Of a stretch of DNA of 64,000 bases, positions 1-11,500 are shown piece by piece. The stretch spans positions 10,578,634-10,642,633 of the forward strand of contig JAPTYO010000010.1 of NCBI GenBank assembly GCA_036873135.1, written 5' to 3'. The notes under the pieces were generated by a model. The model was not told where the DNA came from, made no database searches, and saw only the letters and a program-made list of their open reading frames with translations. Source of the DNA: Clarkia xantiana subsp. parviflora (taxonomy: Eukaryota > Streptophyta > Magnoliopsida > Myrtales > Onagraceae). Within the stretch, counting starts at the first letter, position 1; each line of letters starts with the position of its first letter. The position numbers and the translations under genes were made by a program.

Positions 1-386
1 TACCCCTTCAAGGGCAAAGGTGACTATTCTCTAAAGAGCAATTCTAGGTATATATAGTGAAGTGTACCATGGACATGTCAATTTACCCCCGAGTCTAATG
101 GAGTTATTGTTATATTGACCTAGTCATGAGTCAGATTATGACTATGTCAATTTAGTTTTAGGATGCGAATGATAATGTTTATATGCTAAATTATAAAAAT
201 AAAATATTAGGATAATAAATTTGAGGACTAAACTGAATAACATAAAAAATTGGGGTTAGGAATTATAAATCACGATATGGTACTGACAGTCAACTAACAA
301 ATGGACCAAAAGTTGTCAAACATATGGTACCAAAACTAGAGAAAAAAATGTTGGACCAAAACCTTGTTAAAGATGTCACAATTTTG
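1..386. other. Intergenic, no gene seen
   Basis: AT-rich sequence with no supported reading frame, RNA gene or repeat that I can recognise. Confidence 0.5.
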
Positions 387-1100
387 GGGAATAGAACCTA
401 AAAACTGTCACAATTTTGACACATGTGTCAGTTTGGTGTTTGAGGTTTAAATTTAATGTCCCAATTTTCATATGTGTTGCTATTTGGTGTCTCCGTTAAA
501 TTTTGGGGTCAAGTTGAATGGAATCTGGCCACGTGATGGTCACGTGAGTGGTCAATTTTCAAAATTCTAAAAATACCCCATGACCAGAATTATGGTTCCG
601 GCCGATTCCGACCAAACCCACCCGATTCCGGCCGAGTGCGGCCAAACCCACCTGATTTCGGTCGATTCTGGCCTATTGCAGCCAAACCCACCCCTATCCC
701 GGCCGATTACGGCCAAACCCACCCCGATTCTAGCCTATTGCGGCCAAACCCACCCGATTCTGGCTGTATACAACCAAACCCACCCCGATTCCGGCCAATT
801 ACGGCCTATTCTGGCCGATTTAGGGTTAAGCAGCTCCGATTTAGAAATTAGGGTTCCGGCCGATTTCGGTCAATTGGAGGTGGGTGGCCGGAGTCGGGGT
901 GGGTGGCCGGAATCGAAGGCTTAAAAAAAGGGACAAAATAGTCTTTTCAATTCAGTCTGTTAAACTTAACCCCAAAATCTATTAGAAAGCCAAATAGTCA
1001 CAAAACTGAAAATTGAGACACCAAATATCAACAGTTTAAAATTCAGACAATAAACTGACACTCGGGGTCAAAATTTGGACAGTTTTTATATTATATTCCG
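387..1100. mobile_element. MULE-type MITE with long inverted ends and minisatellite core
   Basis: The left end (about 401-520) and the reverse complement of the right end (about 965-1087) match over more than 100 bp, both reading AAAAACTGTC, then a 'GTGTCAGTTT' block, a 'TTTGGTGTCTC' block and a 'TTTTGGGGT' block. Between them, 575-905 is a C-rich core made of degenerate repeats of about 20-30 bp (CCGATTCCGGCCAAACCCACC-like). The 114- and 71-codon open frames here are translations of that repeat, not genes. Related elements with 9-bp target duplications lie at 39744 and 55611. No clear target duplication was found for this copy, so its exact ends are uncertain. Confidence 0.6.
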
Positions 1101-2009
1101 GTAATAATAGCAAAAACTTATAGCAATTTCTGTCGTTTTAGCTTAGAGTGCTGCTACACATGCAGAAATTTTATGTGAAAATTCTGCCGAAAGTACTCGG
1201 GTACTATTATTTTTTTGAATTTTAATGGTAATTAAACACTAGACATAGTCGACAGATTTTTCACAAGCCCATTCTTAGGCTTGATCATTACTGTTTAGCT
1301 TGAAAAAAACAGTGAGTTAAAAAGAAAATCTGGTTTTAGTTGACCTACTATAGATATACGCGTATACAATATAAACATATCGACGACTTCATTACTTAAG
1401 TTAAGACCGACCTAAAATATACGAAAATGAATTGTAATTGCTTCCACAATGAGTGGAGGAGGAGAAGCCCGCAAAAAAAGTCAAAAAGGCTACCAACATT
1501 TTTTTATGCGTCTTTTTTGTTGGCAAAAATGTCGATGAATTGAAAGCTTCCGCTAATTCCCTCATTTGTCTCTTCCTCGTGATAAACAAAGCTAATTTTT
1601 CCCATACTCTTTACGTATGTTGTGCTTATCACCGACTAATCTATATTATTATTGGTATTACTTGTTAATGTCGAATGCTCATTGAATATGCATGAGAGAA
1701 TGTCTTCCTTGGTCATTTTTCTCCGATTTAGAATTAGATGTATCCAAGATCAACTCTTGGAATTGTTGTGGTGCAGAGAACACGAGATTTTAGATGATTA
1801 TCAGTCTCGAGTTAGATGATTGTGAAAGTGTTATGTCGACATTAATGTCTTTATTGATTATTTTTTTTACTAGTATTGTTGGTCTAATGATTGATTACGC
1901 TTAATTACGACATGATTGACCAATTTAACAATTGGATCGCCTGTTTCCGAGATTAGACATCTTTAACGAATTCAATAAAGGAAATATATGAACTTTAGCT
2001 AAGTCCTCA
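1101..2009. other. Intergenic, no gene seen
   Basis: AT-rich. Short frames on both strands at 1401-1668 have no recognisable motif and overlap each other, so I do not call them. Confidence 0.4.
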
Positions 2010-2450
2010 AAATGAACCAAAGAACACACTCACACGGAAACGGTCCGAGTGGTATGACCCCATCGGACCAACCCTTAGGGGAAAGGTCGTCCTCCTCCCT
2101 AGCCCCCAAATTCCCAGTACGGTCCAAAACCATTCGAGGTATATACAAAAGGTGACTTATGCATCAACGACTTGAATCCATACGTCGACTTGTGAGCCCC
2201 TTTGTTGCTAAATGAACTTATCATAACTTATATGCGGTTATCCTAGAATAATACTATTCTGCACATGATTAACTCATATCCGAGAATAAAGACTCAAAAT
2301 TCTATAAATACTCAACTCTAATCTACATTAAAAATTAATCTATCTCTACACTCGAACTCTTTCTCTTTATCTCTCTAGATTAGACTGATTTAAGTATCGA
2401 AATGAGTTTTCCAGACAACGTACCGGTTCATCCATTCTTGCAGGAATGCT
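2010..2450 (+). repeat. Degenerate LTR-like remnant
   Basis: The segment has a TATA-like CTATAAATACTC near 2302, a pyrimidine-rich leader, and 'GATTTAAGTATCGA' near 2390, which resembles the 'CATTTAAGCATCGGA' stretch downstream of the TATA box in the LTR at 41628. It is probably the 3' part of an old gypsy-type LTR. No partner LTR is visible. Confidence 0.3.
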
Positions 2451-3360
2451 AGAAGAGGAACGACATACAAAGATTGGAGAGCTTGGAAAAGCAAGACTCA
2501 ATCAATGGTGACAATTGTCCCTGGTGTTTGGATGGATGTAATGTTATACGTAATTTCACATTACGTCCACATTACATTATTTGTTTTGTCAAACGACGTA
2601 AAGTGTATTGTAATGTAATGTGCATTGTAATATGAGATTACATCCAAATTCAATTCAACATAAAATGAAATTACATCAAAAAATGGATGTAATGTGAGAT
2701 TACGTCCAACATTACGAACTGTTATTATTTTATTATTATTTGATAAATAGCTAAAATACTTTGTATTATCTTTATAGTTTATTATGATAATATTATTGTT
2801 ATTATTATTAGTTTTTTATTTTTTATCCACTTCATAACTCATTTTTAAAATAAATAATAATACACATGTTGTTCGTATTAAATGAGAAAAGTATTTTTCG
2901 TTGCATTTTTTTTATGAAAATTATATTATAAAATTATGTATAATGTTTTAATTAATAAAATTTTAAATGTTATGCGTATTGAGTTTAAATATTTAGTTTT
3001 TATAATTCATAAATGACTATAGTATTAACCAAAAACATAATATTTAAGAAGTTAGTTGTTGTCAAAATATATATTCTTTAAATCTTATCATATTAATATA
3101 TAATATATGAAGGATTTAAGGGATTAATGCTACGGAAACAAAACACTAGATACATGCATGGTAACTAATACGCAACGGAATAAAGTGCACATACCTATAT
3201 TGTTTCCTGTAGCCTAGGACCTTTGAGGGGAGTTCTCGATCCGCCGGACGGTTCCTCGTAGAGATTCTGTTAGAGAAGCCCTACGCGGATTATGCCTCAC
3301 AGCAAAGCCTCTGTCGATTCTTGCTCGTCGCAATTTTGCACGTCCTTGTGGTAAACTTGG

Positions 3361-3660
3361 TTCGACCGAAACTCTTGCTTTTAGGGGAGGAGGTTTTTTT
3401 TTTAATCTCACAACTTGGGAGATGAATAGCACTTGTAAAACTCTCCCCTAGGTCCCTATTTATAAGAGAGGATGTGAGATAAATCCCACCTTCTTAACAC
3501 ATATAATTCGGCTGAAACTCTTGCTTTTAGGGGAGGATGGTTTTCTTTTAATCTCACAACTTGGGAGATGAGAATAGCACTTGTAAAACTCTCCCCTAGG
3601 TCCCTATTTATAAGAGAGGAGGTGGGATAATTCCCACATCCTTAACACATATAATTCGGC
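3361..3660 (-). repeat. Tandem pair of about 150-bp promoter-like units
   Basis: Two adjacent copies (about 3361-3510 and 3511-3660) share 'AAACTCTTGCTTTTAGGGGA', 'CTCACAACTTGGGAGATGA' and 'CTCCCCTAGGTCCCTATTTA'. On the minus strand each holds CTTATAAATAGGGA, a TATA-like box. It resembles a duplicated LTR or TRIM promoter segment, but the family is not identified. The minus frame at 3214-3432 overlaps it and is not convincing as a gene. Confidence 0.45.
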
Positions 3661-3996
3661 CGGCCATGTATGTTAGGGAAGCCCAAATTTGGGCCTCCCA
3701 TGTCGATTGGAATTTTAGGCCTAGCCCAAAATCCCTAATATGACTCATCCTAATTTCTTAGGTACATGGACTTAATTAATGGACTTCCAATTACGGCTGC
3801 CCATAGTCTAAATGCTAACAATATACTCTCATATAGTTTAATATAAATAATAATACAGTCACATTACAATTAGGGCTGGCGATGGTGAGGGTATGGTGCG
3901 AATAACACTAATACCATAACCATACCATATTTTTTTCACTCATACCATAACCATAACCACTGCGGTTATGATTCTTCATATCATCACCATAACCAT

Positions 3997-4881
3997 TGTT
4001 AGGTTATGAGATCTAGGTCAACGGGTGGTCGGTTTTGATCTCGCTCCTTACTGGGGATGTGTGTGATCCGGTATTTCTGAGTTGCCCTGTCTCAGCTTAT
4101 CTTCTTCCTTCCTTCCTTCCTTCCTTCCTTTGCCTTCTCTCTCCTTCTACCCTGCAGAAGGGGCAGTACCAGACACGGAGGGGGGGGGGGGGGGGGGGGT
4201 GGTGCCTGGTGAACCCTCTCCGATGCCTAAGTCAGTATTCTTCTTAGAGAGATAAACTAGAGAGATGTCAGAGCAAAATAATCCAAATTGCCCAGATGAT
4301 CAAATGAGTTGTGAAGGTGGGGTATTTATAGGCAACAGTGTCATTAAGGTGGCTTAATGACATCGTTAACCTTTAAACACAATTAATTAACCTTTAAGTG
4401 TACAATTAAGACCTTAGGATACGGAGAAGGTAGGCGACGTGAACCGGGTGTGGGTGTCCGAAAATGGCGCAGGGGCCCTTGGGGGGGGGGGGGGGGGGGA
4501 GAAATCCGACCCCCAAGGGTAGGGGTTGGGTGAGGGCACCAACCCCCCCTAGGGGGGATGGGGTTGGCCAACCCCATCCCTCCTAGGAGAGATCGGGTTG
4601 GCCGACCCGATCTCTCCTAGGAGAGATCGGGTTGGTCCACCCGATCCCCCCTAGGAGAGATCGGGTTGGCTGACCCGATCTCTCCTAGGGGAGATCGGGT
4701 GTGGCCACCCAACCTCACCTAGGTGAGTTTTCCTTGGCCGGACGGGCGCTTCGGCCCCGTCCGAGCCGTTGATGTTCTCGTGAAGTGTTCGGGTTGAAGT
4801 TTCGATTTACAAACGTTAATGGGACGATAAAAATACAACGGTTTGGAAGTCAACGGGTTCAAATTGGGCGTATATCCATCA
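3997..4881 (-). repeat. 3' LTR of the gag-less element
   Basis: On the plus strand it starts TGTTAGGTTATG and ends TATATCCATCA. It is 885 bp against 858 bp for the other LTR. Most of the difference lies in two G tracts, 20 and 19 G here (4180-4199, 4481-4499) against 6 and 9 in the other copy. 4555-4720 holds four to five alternating palindromic units built from CTCCTAGGAG and GATCGGGTTGG that can fold into hairpins. Confidence 0.9.
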
Positions 4882-4895
4882 CATGCCCCCGAGTC
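4882..4895 (-). other. Polypurine tract
   Basis: Read on the minus strand, GACTCGGGGGCATG directly precedes the 3' LTR. It is the plus-strand priming site expected there. Confidence 0.7.
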
Positions 4896-5422
4896 AACCA
4901 ATGGCCTAACCCTTGATTGACTCTATTTCAGGATGGTATGATACGCGCAATTTGAAACCGGGGTTTCTACCTTTCATCTGAGTGCCAGCTTACCCATGGA
5001 TGCGTGTCTTCGACTCTGCCCCCTGTCTTATGAGATAGAGGAATTGTAAACGTCAGAGTAGCACGGACGTGTGCCTAGGCAAGCGTCCGTGTGCGGTAGG
5101 AGTAATAAACTTATCTTTGCTACAGGTGCATACTCAAAAAATACACACTTGCACAGGGGTGTGATATGAATGCAACTAAATAACTTATGCTTCAATTTCG
5201 TGCCGGGATTCTATCTAAGTGAGGAAAAATTTAATTTTGGCCAAAATTTTTTCTAAGTATGGAATACTAGGAAATAAACCTTAGGGGATGTTAACTATGG
5301 TGAGTATGAGTTTAACCGTGGTTAACGGGAACTAGTTTTTGAATCTTGTCCCTTGAAATTTTCTTTTCTAAAATTCAACGGTGTTGATTTAGCGACTTTA
5401 GAAAAACCCTAATCCTTTGTGC

Positions 5423-5429
5423 TATAAAA
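5423..5429 (+). promoter_or_regulatory. TATA box of the antisense gene in the retroelement
   Basis: GCTATAAAAGGGC lies on the plus strand, opposite to retroelement transcription, upstream of a pyrimidine-rich leader and a plausible 5' intron (donor GAG/GTACGT at 5532, acceptor near 6164). The second Tat element has a matching TATAAAA upstream of its antisense gene. Confidence 0.6.
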
Positions 5430-5743
5430 GGGCAAGTGATTACCTCATTCTCGTTGTTCTTTTCCCTTCTTTTCTTTTTGACGGTGGAATTTCCAGTCGG
5501 ACTTACTTCTCGGGGCGGGTGTTGTATTGAGGTACGTGTTCCTTCTCTTGTGTAAGCGTTGCTCTTGAGGGACTTAATTCTGCTTCTCCTTCAATCGTTT
5601 CCTTACTTGTCTCGTTCTTGATTTGTATGTCTTCCTGGTAATGTAGTCCTATTTGGTTCGTCATTTTTCATCTTTTTACCTTCATGTTTCCGCTTACTGG
5701 CGGGCGAAATCCTCCCTATTGGGATTATAATTATCTCCTTTTG

Positions 5744-6050
5744 CCCCCTGTCTCTGCTAGTTGGCCAGTGGTGTCTCTCTCCTTATGCTGGGGGTTATTA
5801 CTATCTCCCTCTGCCCCCCTGCCTCTGCCTGTTGGCTGGTGGGGTCTCCTTATGCTGGGGGTTATTACTATCTCCCCCTGCCCCCCTGCCTCTGCCTGTT
5901 GGCTGGTGGGGTCTCCTTATGCTGGGGGTTATTACTATCTCCCCCTGCCCCCTGCCTCTGGCTGTTGGCTGGTGGGGTCTCCTTATGCTGGGGGTTATTA
6001 CTATCTCCCCCTGCCCCCCTGCCTCTGGCTGTTGGCTGGTGGGGTCTTTC
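5744..6050 (+). repeat. 67-bp minisatellite, about 4 copies
   Basis: The unit, containing CTGGTGGGGTCTCC and GGGGGTTATTACTATCTCCC, recurs with starts at 5836, 5903, 5969 and 6036. It lies inside the inferred 5' intron of the antisense gene. The open frames over it in three plus frames and one minus frame are repeat translations. Confidence 0.85.
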
Positions 6051-6180
6051 TATTCTTGTCTTTTGACCTTGTGTCCATCTTTTTAGGGGAATGAATTTGT
6101 ATCTCTTGTCCACTGTTCGCTTTCTGTTTTCTTTAGGCTAAGCCTGTGTTTTTTCGATCAGCAGAACTCTCCGGTGATTG

Positions 6181-7241
6181 ATGAGGAGTAAGAGGCCAGT
6201 ACGTGTGGGAGTAATTAATTCTGGGACCGGACCTTCGATTGCAAAAAGATCGGTTTTCTATGGTGCGGGGAGGTGTTCTCTAACTGGAGGTAAGGGTGGT
6301 GACGTTAGGGTGCCATCTTCTTTCTATATTGATGCCCCCCCAATCGAAGGTCCGGGAGCCATCTTTTCCTTCTTCCTTGTTTGGTGAGTCCTTGAGCCTC
6401 TGAGTTTCCTTAGTGTACATTGGTATTTACTCTGTGCTTTGTTATAGGTAGACTTCGTCTTCCGCGTCTGAGTCGGAAGGAGCTGTCTCGTCCACCTGTT
6501 GATGGAATTGTTGGGTCTGAGTGGGCGCCTTATTATGGGCGTGGGGCTCGTTTTGACAACCAATCTTCTTTGCAAACTCCTGAGGTTGGAGTTCGTGTTC
6601 TGCAGTCTGCTGTTCCTCCTGCCGATCGTGTGTCCCTATCCAAAGGGTCGGAGGCAACATATGAGTTGGCTCGTGATGTGTTGGCTCGCTATGCTCCTGT
6701 AATGTAGCCGTTTTATCCTTTAGCATATTTCTTCTCCGTGTGTTATCCGTCTCATCTTTTGTTTTTGTTGTAGGGTATGGCCGACCTTGTTAATTTATCC
6801 ACCCTTGCTATTGATCTTGCTGAGGAGAGGAAGGTGTACGAGGACATTTGTGTCTCCCTTAAATCCAGTCTTATTAGCTGTTTGGAGCATAGTCGCATCA
6901 CCGATTTGCGGTGCCGAGACTTGGAGGGTCGCATTGCTCTTCTTAATGAAGAGGTTGAGGCGTTGAGACAAAGGTCTTATCGTGATGAGACACTCCGGGC
7001 TGCTGAGTTAATCTCTCTGGAGGAAATGTGTCGTATGGAGGCGAAGGAGTGTGCCATTGCTGAGTATATGGCCTCCTCCGCTTATCAGGCTGCTATCGAC
7101 GTTCGCTGCTCTGTGGCGAAACGTATTTCCTTGAAGGAGATTCTTGAGCGTATTCACATGATTGCTCCTGACTTTCCTTTCTCTCGACTTGGTGATTTGT
7201 CAGACTTTGCTATTAAGCATATTGCGAAGATGAGGGGATAG
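6181..7241 (+). CDS. Antisense spliced gene of the Tat element, coiled-coil C-terminus
   Basis: This gene runs opposite to gag-pol. The clearest part is a two-exon join: 6448-6698 (ends ..ARYAP) and 6774-7241, with a 75-bp intron (GTAATG...TTGTTGTAG) joined in phase 0. The last exon encodes about 155 residues with charged heptad-like helices (EEVEALRQR...) and ends in a segment with SxxYQAA...FPFSRLGDLSDFA. The second Tat element's antisense protein ends similarly (SEEFKVAAVEF...YPDSIDFTKSE). The start at 6181 is less sure: the upstream exon (to 6383, donor GTGAGT) does not join in the same frame, so it is either mis-modelled or broken. The N-terminal domain seen in the other element is not visible here. 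Function unknown; antisense ORFs are known from Tat/Ogre/Retand-type elements. Confidence 0.55.
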
Positions 7242-7639
7242 TACCCCTATTTCTTGTGGTAGTCTCGTGTGTTTGTGAGTTATGGTTGTCTTTAGAGTTT
7301 AAAACTCCACCTTTCTTAGTGTTGCCATCTTTGTCTGATACACTTGTCTCTATTCGTTGTATACATGGCCGTGTGCTTATATCTCTTCTCATGATGTCTC
7401 CCTATGCCTTGTGTATGGCTCTTTGGTTATGGACCCTTCCCTTGGTGTGTTTCCTTTATTTATCTTTCTTTCATGCTTTCCTTCATGTCATACCTGCCAT
7501 TTCATAAAGAAAAAACATTACTTGTTCTTCACATTACTTTACTTAGGAATTTTTTTTTTTTTTCATGGTATCCTTCTGAGCATGGTGTGGTGATCTCTTC
7601 TGATACCCCTTACACGGTATACGTTGTACTGTTAGACCA

Positions 7640-8300
7640 AAGATACGCTCTTGGTGGGCGTCGAAAACTGTTCACGAGACAGGCTCTCGGATGGCACTTA
7701 ACGTTTCACAGGATAGGCTCCCGGAGGGCTCAGGTTAGACCAAAGATACGCTCCTGGTGGGCGTCGAACTGGTAGTTTGAAATCTACCTCAAGACGCTCT
7801 TGGGGGCGTCGAACTGGTAGTATTTTTTCTACCTCAAGATACGCTCTTGGGGGCGTCGAATCTGGTAGGTTGCAAATCTACCTCAAGATACGCTCCTGGG
7901 GGCGTCGAATTCGTAGTTTTTGGAAACCACTCTCAAGATACGCTCTTGGTGCGTCGAAGTTCGTAGTGTAATGACTACTCTCAAGATACGCTCTTGGGGG
8001 CGTCGAAGGTCGTAGTATGAACACTACTCTCAAGATACGCTCCTGGGGGCGTCGAAGTTTGTAGTTTTTGGAAACCACTCTCAAGATACGCTCTTGGTGC
8101 GTCGAAGGTCGTAGTGTAATAACTACTCTCAAGATACGCTCTTGGGGGCGTCGAAGGTCGTAGTATGAACACTACTCTCAAGATACGCTCTTGGGGGCGT
8201 CGAATGTCGTAGTATGAAAACTACTCTCAAGATACGCTCTTGGGGGCGTCGAATGTCGTAGTATGAAAACTACTCTCAAGATACGCTCTTGGGGGCGTCG
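7640..8300 (-). repeat. About 13-unit tandem array (about 49 bp) with a 147-bp higher-order period
   Basis: The core CAAGATACGCTCTTGGGGGC followed by GTCGAA and a GTAGT...ACTACTCT stem-like pair recurs about every 44-50 bp. Between 7884 and 8178 three unit variants (CTCCTGGGGG / CTCTTGGTGC / CTCTTGGGGG) alternate as a trimer repeated once, starts 7884 and 8031, exactly 147 bp apart. It lies 3' of pol. Such tandem repeats in the 3' region are characteristic of Tat-lineage elements. The two minus frames at 7878-8181 are repeat translations. Confidence 0.9.
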
Positions 8301-8599
8301 AACCTGTCATTGACTTGAAGTTATATCCGTGTAAGGATAACTTCGTGATTATACCACTACATTCACTGGAGAATACTTTTGAGTAACTTGTACTCCCTTA
8401 GGAGCATGCATGTTTTTGTACACGTGGGATGCCTTGGTGCACCAAGACATCCTTTGTAGGAATCAAAGATAGTTGTAGAGTTGGAGTAACTTCGTGAGTT
8501 CTCCTTCTCAATAGTTGTTTTTTGAAAATTTGGAAAGCTGGAACACGCAAAATGTGAAATATGAAACTAAGGATATGGTCTTTTGCTTGTGCTTTCTTC

Positions 8600-11500
8600 T
8601 TATACGTAGTACTTCTTTAGGTGCTCTCCACTGAAGGTATTTGTGGAGATATACCCCTCCCCATCTTCGAGGCGGTAAGCGTTTACGTAGGGAACTGACG
8701 CTATCTTGTATGGTCCTTCCCACTTCGGAGATAATTTTCTGACTTGGTCTAAGTGTGAGAACTCATTCCTTCTTAGTACCAGTTCTCCTACGTGGAATTG
8801 TCTCTCCTTGACTTGGCGGTTGTAGTATCTTGCTGAGACAAGGCGCATTCGTGTCTGTGCTTCTTCTGAATTCCACATTTTATCCTCCACCATGTCTAAA
8901 TCTAAAAGTCTTGCTTTGTTGTTCTCATGCTCCTCAAAGTACTTGGTCCTCAGTGATTGTACAGCTATTTCTGCTGGTGCCACCGCTTCAGTTCCGTACA
9001 CTAGGCCAAATGGCGTTTCTCCTGTGGATATCTTTGGTGTTGTCCGCACTGCCCATAGAACATTTTCCAGCTCATCTACCCAACTTCCCTTGGTGGCGTG
9101 GAGTCGTTTCTTTAGGCCATCTAGCACTATCTTGTTTGCCGATTCTACCTGTCCGTTTGTCTGAGGGTGCTTTACTGATGCGAAACGGTGGTCTATATTC
9201 AGTCTTTCGCAATACCACTGCAATTTCTTGCTCTTGAATTGTGGGCCATTGTCACTTATTATTGCTCTTGGCACCCCGTACCTCGAGACAATGTGAGATT
9301 GGATGAAATTGACGACTTGGTCGTCTGTTGTCTTCCCCATTGCCTTTGCTTCTATCCACTTGGAGAAGTAGTCTATTGCAACAATTATGCAAGTCTTCTG
9401 ACCTTTTGTTTTTGGTAGGGGGCCTATCAAATAAATCCCCCATTGCGCGAAAGGCCAGGCTCCTGAGATGGAGCTTAGCTTTGCTGGTGGGGCTGTTATA
9501 TTTCTGGAGTACCTTTGGCAGTGATCACATTTTTGTACCAAGTCTGCTACTTCTTTGCTCATTGATGGCCAATAGTATCCTAGGTTGTAGACCTTTCGGC
9601 TTATTGACCGTGCTCCTTCATGGCACCCCGCATCTCCCTCATGGAGTTCTGCAAGCACCCTCTCTGTTTCTGGGTATGCTATGCATTTGAGGAAAGGTGT
9701 GGAGTATCCTTTCTTGTAGAGTTCATTGTCCATCACTGCGTAATTCCTAGCCATCCTTTCAATCTTGACTGCTTCCACCTTATCTTTTGGGAGCTTTCCT
9801 TCCATGATGTATTGTCGCATTGGTGTCATCCAGGCTTCTGCTTCATCTATTGCTAGAACCTCCATTTGTTCTATCACTGATTGCATTCTTTGCTCTACGA
9901 AGTGAACCTCTTTGCCTGCTTCTGCCCCTAAGGCTAGTTTACTTAAGGCGTCTGCCTCTTGGTTTTGTTCTCTTGGGACTGACTCAATGTCGAAGCTTTG
10001 GAAGCTCTTTATCAGGTCCTTGGCTTGCTGTAAGTATCTCTGCATGTTTTCGGACTTTGCAGTGTAGATTCCTTTCACTTGATTGACAACTAGTTGAGAA
10101 TCACACTTGACCCTTAAATGCTTTGCCCCTACTCCTTTGGCTATTCTCAGGCCAGTTATTAGTGCTTCGTACTCAGCCTCATTGTTTGTTGCCTTAAAGG
10201 TAAGTGCCATGGCATAGCGCATAGGTGTATCGCTGTTTGGTGGGTATAGTAAGAGGCCTGCACCTGAACCTCCTCCGTTGGATGACCCATCAGTATGCAT
10301 CTCCCATAATTCTTCTGATTGTTTCTCCTGACTACTACTTGCCTCGCATGTAGTTTTGACTTCTCCCAAGTCTTCGTCTGGATTAATTCCAGTGAATTCG
10401 GCGATAAAATCTGCTAGAGCCTGACCCTTTATGGCTGTTCTTGGGGCGAAATGAATGCGAAACTCACTTAGCTCAATTGCCCATTTGGTCAGTCTTCCCG
10501 ATGTGTCTGGTCTCTGTAGGAGGTGTTTCAATGGTTGGTCTGTGAGGACTGTTACTTCATGCCCATGAAAATACGGTCTCAACTTTCTTGCTGATATAAT
10601 CAGTGCATAGAGGTACTTTTCTATTGGCAAGTAGTTGATCTCATACTTTGCCAATGTTTTGCTTACGAAGTATACCGGCAATTGTGCAGCGTTTTCTTCT
10701 TTAATTAGCACTGAGCTTACTGCCACATTGCTCACGGAGATGTAGAGGTAGAGGGGCTCCCCTGGTGTAGGCTTTGCTAAGGGCGGTAGTGTTTTTAGGT
10801 GTTGCTTGAGTTGCTGGAAGGCTTCCTCACATCTCGGTGTCCATTCAAATTTCTTGTTTGCCCTTAGTACCTCAAAGAAGGGTAATGCCTTGTCTCCTAT
10901 TTTGGATAGGAATCTGTTAAGGGCTGCCAACCTCCCGTTCAGTCGTTGAACCTCTTTGTGCTTCGTAGGTGACTGCATTTCTTCAATTGCTTGAAGTTTT
11001 TCGGGGTTTACCTCTATGCCTCGCTGGCTTACCATGAAGCCTAAAAATTTTCCTGATTGCACCCCAAATGCGCATTTTTTCGGGTTTAGACGGACCTGGT
11101 ACTGCCTCATCCTCTCGAATGTTGAGCGAAGGTTCTCCACATGGTCCTTCTTCTCTTTGGATTTGACTATCATATCGTCCACATATGCCTCCATTGTCTT
11201 CCATATCATGTCCCCAAAGATTTTGTTGACCATTCTTTGATATGTTGCTCCAGCATTTATGAGTCCGAAAGGCATCACCGTGTAATGGTATATCTCGCTA
11301 TCAGCATAGAATGCTGTGTGAGGGGCGTCCTCAGGGGCCATTTTTATCTGGTTATATCCTGAGTATGCATCCATGAAGCTCATTAGTTGATGACCCGATG
11401 TTGCATCCACTAACTGGTCTATTCTTGGTAGGGGATATGAGTCCTTAGGGCAAGCCTTGTTTAGGTCACGATAGTCAATACACATTCTCCAACTTCCCCC

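Noticed and set aside
580..924. 114-codon open frame with repeated QTHPI motifs
   Set aside because: It is a translation of the minisatellite core of a MULE-type MITE; two other frames are equally open.
5684..6113. Four overlapping frames on both strands encoding repeated Leu/Pro-rich peptides
   Set aside because: They all follow the 67-bp minisatellite; no start context or domain.
7878..8181. Two minus-strand frames encoding repeated RAYLESS-like peptides
   Set aside because: Read-through of the 49-bp tandem array.
7640..8300. Possible CRISPR-like array of regularly spaced repeats
   Set aside because: The spacers are themselves repeats, the unit is a continuous tandem repeat, and the context is a plant retrotransposon.
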